From an uncultured Planctomycetales bacterium (lineage in GTDB: Bacteria; Planctomycetota; Planctomycetia; Pirellulales; Thermoguttaceae), in the NCBI GenBank assembly GCA_937889015.1, contig CALARR010000304.1, positions 1 through 44,519 of the forward strand: a DNA stretch of 44,519 nt. The letters are read 5' to 3'. The translations under genes and the position numbers were made by a program. The notes beneath the pieces are model-generated. The model had not been told where the DNA came from. It did not search any database and saw only the letters and a program-made list of their open reading frames with translations. Below, piece after piece: positions 40,494-44,519 of this stretch. The number at the start of each line of letters is the position of its first letter. The stretch's first letter is position 1.

Positions 40494-43154
40494 CTATCGT
40501 TCCGACTTCAGTGATTCCCTCTGCCAGGGCGGCGTCCAACCCTCGGCCTCGGCGCCGCCGACTTGCGACATCTGCAGGCCGTTGGCCTGGGCCGTATAGA
40601 ACAGCCGGCCGTTGGAGACCACTCCGCCCACGCATTCGCGCGATTCCAGGGCCGGCCCGGTGGAGACCAGTTGGTTGCCGTCGCCGAGGTCGATCATGTC
40701 CATATTCGCGCCCATCAAGTACGGTTCCGAGACGGTGAACCGCGTGCAGGCATACTTGAAGTTGAACCGCGACAGGATCTTGCCCGTGGCCCGGTCCAGC
40801 AGATGCCCGTCGCGGCCCGAGGCGTTGCTGAACAGGATCTTCTCGCCCACCGAGATCACGTTCACGGCCGAGGGCACCGGCTCCGACTGCCAGACGAGTC
40901 TTCCGTCGCGCGCATCCAGGCAGAAGATGTACCGATCCTTGGTCTGCTCGTGAGGCTGGTTGTAACCGCCCAAATACAACCGCCCGTCGCGGCCCGAGAT
41001 CGTGCAGCCGGCCGTCACGTAGTATTCGGTAGTCTGCCAACGGACCTGCCCGGTGAGCGGATCCAAGGCCGCGGTGAGCCCCTTGGGTCCCGGCTCGCCG
41101 CGGCGCATGGCGGCATAGCCGAAGAAGGTCGAGTAATAGACCGTGTCGCCCAGCAGGCACAGCCCACAGTCGTTGCCGCCCGTGCCGTACTCCGAAAGGT
41201 CCTTTTCCCACAGCAGCTTGCCGGTCTGCAAGTCCCAGGCGCGGATCAAGGGCCGGTTGTCCTTGGGATAGTAAGGATTGTTGTGCGTGTAGATCCAACT
41301 CATGACCTCCGCGCCGTCGGGCGAGGGGACCGGCGTGCCGGACATCACGAAGGGCTTCTCCGTGCCCTGCGCGGCGTAGCGCCCTGTGCCAAAGGCATAG
41401 ACAACCGCATTCTTGTAGACCACCGGCGGGCCTTGCCGGCTCCAACTGGGCGAACCGCTGAACGGCGTCTCCCAGAGCAGTTCGCCAGTGGCCGCATCCA
41501 GACACCGCAGCAGCGATTGCCGCATGCCCGCCTGCGGCAGCAGCAGCTTGCCTTCCCAGTAGATCGGCGCGGTGAACGACAGGTACACGCCCGGCCAATA
41601 GCGCCGCCACAGCAATCGCCCCGTGTCCTGTTCGACAGCGAAGATCTGGCCTTCCGAGGTGTGCGTATACATGCGCCCGCCGCCGAACACGGGCAGATGC
41701 TTGAACGTGCCTTCATAGCGCCGCACCCAGCGCATGCGCAGCGGCGGCCGGAAGCCCTGGCTGTTGGCGTTGGTATTCGCCTGATCGCCGTAGTTGGTGA
41801 ACCAGTCGTAGCGTGCGTCGGCCAGCGGGCCAGTCAGAGGACTGCGGATCTTGTGGATTTCCAAATCCTTGGTCGGTAGCGCGGCCTGGCCGCCGGGGCC
41901 CAGGATATACAAGTATCCATCCTCGCAGGGCACGTAGACCCGACCGTCACACACGGCTACCGGCGCGGAGATCGCTCGGCCGAACGCGGTGCGGAAGGAC
42001 CAGGGCTTGCCTGGGCCGTTCAACGGCACGACCCACACGGCCCCGTCCAGCCCACCGTACACGCCCACGTCTTTCAGCAGCACCGGCGCGCAGATCCCCG
42101 GATAGCCGCCCAGACGCTGCGGCTCTTCCTGACCGGGCAGATGCCGACAGAATCCGAATTCTTCCTCCGGCCGGCAGCGATACACGTCCGTCCCGCGCAG
42201 GCTCACCGAGCAGAAACTCAGCAGGCCGAACAGGTTGATGGCCGTTTGCGTGCCGGGCACGAAGTCCGTCTGGACCTGGCCATCCACCAGTCGCATGATC
42301 TCCACGCGTCCGGCATTGTCGCGGCGATGCCACTGCAGATAGGCCGTGCCATCCTCGCCCAGACTCAAACCGAAGGGAGCCGGGTATTCCTTGCCGGAGA
42401 ACTTCGGCACCTCGCCCACGGCCAGCATCTGGGCCTTATCGCCCGCATCGTCCAACCACACCAGTCGGCCGCCAGCCGGCAGCACCAGGCGTTTGCCATG
42501 CGCCGCCAGACCGATCGTCGAACAAATTTGATCCTGCCAGTTGACCCGCCCTTGCTTGTGCGTGAGCCACTCCGGGCCGCTCCAACGGTCGCCGCTGAAG
42601 CCGACCACCTCCTTGACGAAATCCCACGTCCAACGGACCGTACCGTCAGGCTCCAAGGCGTGTACACGCGAGCCCAAGGTGGTGAAGTACACGCGTCCCT
42701 CACTCACCACGGGCGCCCCCAGGATCGGATCGCCCGTGGCAAAATGCTTCACCACCTTGCCCGTCGCCGCATCCAGGACCCAATAGTCACCGACCATCGT
42801 GCCGAAGTGCAAGCGTCCCTGGACCAGGGCCGGTGACGAAAGATTGTTGCAGTTCGCCTTTCCGCCATGCGTGGCGAACTTCCACAACACGGCCAGCGTC
42901 GCTGCGTCGATGCACCAGGCTGTGCCCGACGCGTCCACGGCGTACACGCGGCCTTCGGCCACGACGGGGGCGGCAAGCAGGCTGTCGCTCAGCGGCACGG
43001 CTCCCACCAGTCCCAGGGGCGTGCGAATCGACCGGTCCGGCACATTGCCCGATTGCCGGCTGTCGAACTTGTACTGCGGCCAGCTTTCACCGGCTGCGGC
43101 GGTACGGACGCCCAACGCGGCCACGGCCAGAACGAGGATCGTTGGCAAGCTCAT
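40494..43154 (-). CDS. Secreted PQQ-like beta-propeller repeat protein
   Basis: The protein is 886 residues; AAGGAG (complement of 43162-43167) lies seven bases before the ATG. A Sec signal peptide (MSLPTILVLAVAALGVRTAAAG) is followed by two successive propellers, about 25-440 and 450-870, made of PQQ-type blades such as VLDAATGKVVKHF, VHALEPDGTVRW and CLDARDGRLVWQS. No dehydrogenase catalytic or PQQ-binding signature is evident, so this is probably a binding or scaffold propeller rather than an alcohol dehydrogenase. Such large outer propellers are frequent in Planctomycetota. The gene leads an operon with the GH42-like gene and is divergent from the small secreted unknown. Confidence 0.8.
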   Translation of the reverse strand: MSLPTILVLAVAALGVRTAAAGESWPQYKFDSRQSGNVPDRSIRTPLGLVGAVPLSDSLLAAPVVAEGRVYAVDASGTAWCIDAATLAVLWKFATHGGKANCNNLSSPALVQGRLHFGTMVGDYWVLDAATGKVVKHFATGDPILGAPVVSEGRVYFTTLGSRVHALEPDGTVRWTWDFVKEVVGFSGDRWSGPEWLTHKQGRVNWQDQICSTIGLAAHGKRLVLPAGGRLVWLDDAGDKAQMLAVGEVPKFSGKEYPAPFGLSLGEDGTAYLQWHRRDNAGRVEIMRLVDGQVQTDFVPGTQTAINLFGLLSFCSVSLRGTDVYRCRPEEEFGFCRHLPGQEEPQRLGGYPGICAPVLLKDVGVYGGLDGAVWVVPLNGPGKPWSFRTAFGRAISAPVAVCDGRVYVPCEDGYLYILGPGGQAALPTKDLEIHKIRSPLTGPLADARYDWFTNYGDQANTNANSQGFRPPLRMRWVRRYEGTFKHLPVFGGGRMYTHTSEGQIFAVEQDTGRLLWRRYWPGVYLSFTAPIYWEGKLLLPQAGMRQSLLRCLDAATGELLWETPFSGSPSWSRQGPPVVYKNAVVYAFGTGRYAAQGTEKPFVMSGTPVPSPDGAEVMSWIYTHNNPYYPKDNRPLIRAWDLQTGKLLWEKDLSEYGTGGNDCGLCLLGDTVYYSTFFGYAAMRRGEPGPKGLTAALDPLTGQVRWQTTEYYVTAGCTISGRDGRLYLGGYNQPHEQTKDRYIFCLDARDGRLVWQSEPVPSAVNVISVGEKILFSNASGRDGHLLDRATGKILSRFNFKYACTRFTVSEPYLMGANMDMIDLGDGNQLVSTGPALESRECVGGVVSNGRLFYTAQANGLQMSQVGGAEAEGWTPPWQRESLKSER

Positions 43155-43207
43155 GATCGTGCTCCTTGGTTCGGTCAGCGGCGGGGCGATGGGCGGGCCT
43201 TCCGCGC

Positions 43208-43236
43208 AGGTTACCGCCCCGCTGGGTGTCCGTCAA
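43208..43236 (-). promoter_or_regulatory. Candidate promoter of propeller-GH42 operon
   Basis: On the minus strand TTGACG (complement of 43231-43236, five of six) and TAACCT (complement of 43208-43213, three of six) are 17 bases apart. The leader to the ATG at 43154 would be about 48 bases. It is back to back with the plus-strand promoter at 43256-43284. Confidence 0.4.
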
Positions 43237-43255
43237 TCCTGTGGAGTGATTATGC

Positions 43256-43284
43256 TTGGATGTGCCCGGTGGCGAGCCTATAAT
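43256..43284 (+). promoter_or_regulatory. Promoter of the small secreted unknown
   Basis: TTGGAT (43256-43261, four of six) and a perfect TATAAT (43279-43284) are 17 bases apart. Start near 43291 gives a leader of about 35 bases containing AGAAAGGAG (43304-43312). Confidence 0.6.
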
Positions 43285-43325
43285 CCGGCCAGCCGATCCT
43301 CTCAGAAAGGAGTGGATACCCTACC

Positions 43326-44057
43326 ATGCTCCCTTGGCGCACTTCGCTCACGTGGGTGTTGCTGGTCTCCGGCCAGATCCCGCTGCATGCCGCCGACCAG
43401 GGCCCCGTGTTCCGCGGCCAGAACTACCTGGCCCTGCTGCCAGCGGCCGGCAAGCCTTGCCGCGTCGAGTTGCACTCGCAACAGATTTCCAAGCTCTATA
43501 CCGACGAGTTGCAGGCCAACCTGATTGGCCCCGACAGTGCGGTCGTGCTCCAGGTCCGGCCGGCTCTGGGCCAGTCGCAGGCGTTGTCCTTCGCGCCCAA
43601 GGCGGGCCTGCACGTGCTGGAGCTATCGGCCGGATCGAACGCCTGTACCGTGGATGTTGCGGACACACCGGCCGCGATGGTCGCATCGCAACGCGTGCCC
43701 ATGCAGACCTGCCGCGAGCTGCAGCGGCTCTACTTCGCCGTGCCCCAGGGCTGCAAGCGATTCCAGATCACGCTGGTGGCCGAGGCGCCTGCCGAGGGTG
43801 CCCGGTTGGAAGTCTTCGCACCTGCCGGTGAGACCGTGGTGGCCGACGAAGGCAATTACGACAAACCGACGGCGATCCGCGTCGACGTATCCAAGGGTTC
43901 TGACGCCAAGACATGGTCGCTGGCCGTGCTCCGGCCCAAGTCCAGGGAATTCCACCTGGATGACGTGAAACTCTGGCTCGATCCGGCCCTGCCGCCCTAT
44001 CTCGCGCTCCGCGCAGACTGGGCGGAACAGTTCGGCAAACGCTGGACCGCAAAGTAA
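43326..44057 (+). CDS. Small secreted protein of unknown function
   Basis: The protein is 243 residues and I do not recognise a family. A Sec signal peptide (MLPWRTSLTWVLLVSG... cut near LHA, about 23) leads into an all-beta mature region. AGAAAGGAG lies 13 bases upstream, a long spacing, but no other start fits. The second half (about 120-230) reads like a galactose-binding or pre-peptidase C-terminal type sandwich (QRLYFAVPQGCKRFQITLV, WSLAVLRPKSREFHLDDVKLWLDP). Two such sandwiches in tandem are likely. It has a clear promoter and is divergent from the propeller-GH42 operon. A carbohydrate-binding role would suit the neighbours but is a guess. Confidence 0.75.
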   Translation: MLPWRTSLTWVLLVSGQIPLHAADQGPVFRGQNYLALLPAAGKPCRVELHSQQISKLYTDELQANLIGPDSAVVLQVRPALGQSQALSFAPKAGLHVLELSAGSNACTVDVADTPAAMVASQRVPMQTCRELQRLYFAVPQGCKRFQITLVAEAPAEGARLEVFAPAGETVVADEGNYDKPTAIRVDVSKGSDAKTWSLAVLRPKSREFHLDDVKLWLDPALPPYLALRADWAEQFGKRWTAK

Positions 44058-44072
44058 GGACGCAAGCCGGGG

Positions 44073-44170
44073 CGTCCCTCGCCTCTCGTCCCTCGCCTCT
44101 CGTCCCGCGTCTCTCGTCCCGCGTCTCTCGTCCCGCGTCTCTCGCCCCGCGTCTCTCGTCTCTCGTTCTA
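44073..44170. repeat. 14-bp (2 x 7) tandem repeat tract
   Basis: Seven consecutive 14-base units fill the gap between two convergent genes. Units 1-2 (44073-44100) are CGTCCCTCGCCTCT. Units 3-5 (44101-44142) are CGTCCCGCGTCTCT. Unit 6 (44143-44156) differs by one base and unit 7 (44157-44170) is decayed. Each unit is itself two related heptamers (CGTCCCG and CGTCTCT), so the basic period is seven. The runs of identical copies show recent unit-wise duplication. Confidence 0.95.
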
Positions 44171-44172
44171 AC

Positions 44173-44519
44173 CTACGCCCCGTACTTGGCCAATCGGCCG
44201 GCGTGGGCCAGGATCATGGGCATCAGGTAAATCCCCTCGAAGTGCCCCAGACCGCCCTGCAGGGCCGCGGTTTCGCCAAACGACTGGCAACCGTCCGGCC
44301 GGCAGGTGTCGGCCACCAGCAGCGTGGGTACCGGGTGCCAACTGTGGCCCGCCATCTTGGCCGGCGTGCTGTGATCGCCGGTCACCACCAGCACGGTCGG
44401 CTTCAAGGCCGCGACTCGCGGCACGATCGAGTCGAACTGCTCGATCATCTCCACTTTGGCCGGGAAGTTGCCGTCTTCGCCCCGGCTGTCGGTGTACTTG
44501 AAGTGCACGAAGAAGAAGT
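44173..44519 (-). CDS. apgM: ApgM-type phosphoglycerate mutase, 3' part only
   Basis: Only the C-terminal 115 residues are in the window; the frame stays open through the last base, where the codons before VHFKYTDSRGEDG read phenylalanines, as in the archaeal-type cofactor-independent phosphoglycerate mutase. TGDHSTPAKMAGHSWHPVP is the conserved metal-site region (Asp, His, and the later His) of this alkaline-phosphatase-superfamily enzyme, and GHFEGIYLMPMIL is a typical ending. The enzyme interconverts 3- and 2-phosphoglycerate in glycolysis. It converges with the small secreted unknown across the repeat tract. Confidence 0.85.
   Translation of the reverse strand, partial: FFFVHFKYTDSRGEDGNFPAKVEMIEQFDSIVPRVAALKPTVLVVTGDHSTPAKMAGHSWHPVPTLLVADTCRPDGCQSFGETAALQGGLGHFEGIYLMPMILAHAGRLAKYGA

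Noticed and set aside
37928..40738. Very long open frame on the plus strand opposite the GH42-like gene
   Set aside because: It is rich in Arg, Gly, His and Pro with no domain logic, as expected for an antisense shadow in high-GC DNA; the minus-strand frame has a signal peptide, catalytic motifs and a ribosome site.
40494..43154. PQQ-dependent alcohol dehydrogenase
   Set aside because: The blades are of the PQQ-like repeat type, but I find no PQQ-contacting cysteine pair or catalytic signature and no cytochrome domain.
44073..44170. CRISPR array
   Set aside because: Units are 14 bases with no spacers and no cas genes near; this is a simple tandem array.

Overview
The window is high-GC DNA, almost certainly from a member of the Planctomycetota, probably of the Pirellulales type. 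The reasons are two neighbouring proteins with PEP-CTERM tails, a formylglycine-type sulfatase, many secreted glycoside hydrolases and Asp-box/beta-propeller proteins, an archaeal-type phosphoglycerate mutase, and short intergenic tracts with a seven-base period. The taxon is inferred from gene content; no rRNA or tRNA gene is present. I see no insertion sequence, prophage, CRISPR array or plasmid gene, so this looks like chromosome.

Bases 80-12071 form one long minus-strand run. Read in the direction of transcription it holds two paralogous clan GH-A glycosidases (one Sec-, one Tat-exported), an SDR dehydrogenase, a six-hairpin glycosidase, a mandelate racemase/galactonate dehydratase-type enolase-superfamily enzyme, an MFS sugar-acid-type permease, a secreted alpha/beta-hydrolase and a DapA-family aldolase. 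A GH115-type alpha-glucuronidase is transcribed divergently at 12520-14673. Dehydratase, 2-keto-3-deoxy-acid aldolase, SDR and permease are the parts expected of a sugar-acid catabolic route. The secreted enzymes are the parts expected for releasing a uronate-decorated glycan.

Bases 14726-25830 carry a two-gene operon (glycerophosphodiesterase and Asp-box protein, overlapping by ATGA) behind a near-consensus promoter, a lone vWA protein, WrbA, a cheD-hybrid histidine kinase operon without other chemotaxis genes, and aroC followed by an AsmA-like membrane-anchored protein. Bases 26140-31327 carry two PEP-CTERM proteins (LamG type and secreted alpha/beta-hydrolase) and a large GH101/DUF5696-like glycosidase.

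Bases 31377-44519 carry a membrane-anchored TAXI-type binding protein whose promoter spacer is filled by a perfect inverted repeat, a serine beta-lactamase-fold hydrolase divergent from a sulfatase-sialidase pair, a GH42-like enzyme downstream of a PQQ-type beta-propeller protein, a small secreted unknown, a 14-bp tandem repeat tract and the 3' end of an ApgM-type phosphoglycerate mutase. The overall picture is a glycan-foraging region with few housekeeping genes (aroC, apgM, wrbA). Functions come from motifs read by eye; no database search was run.
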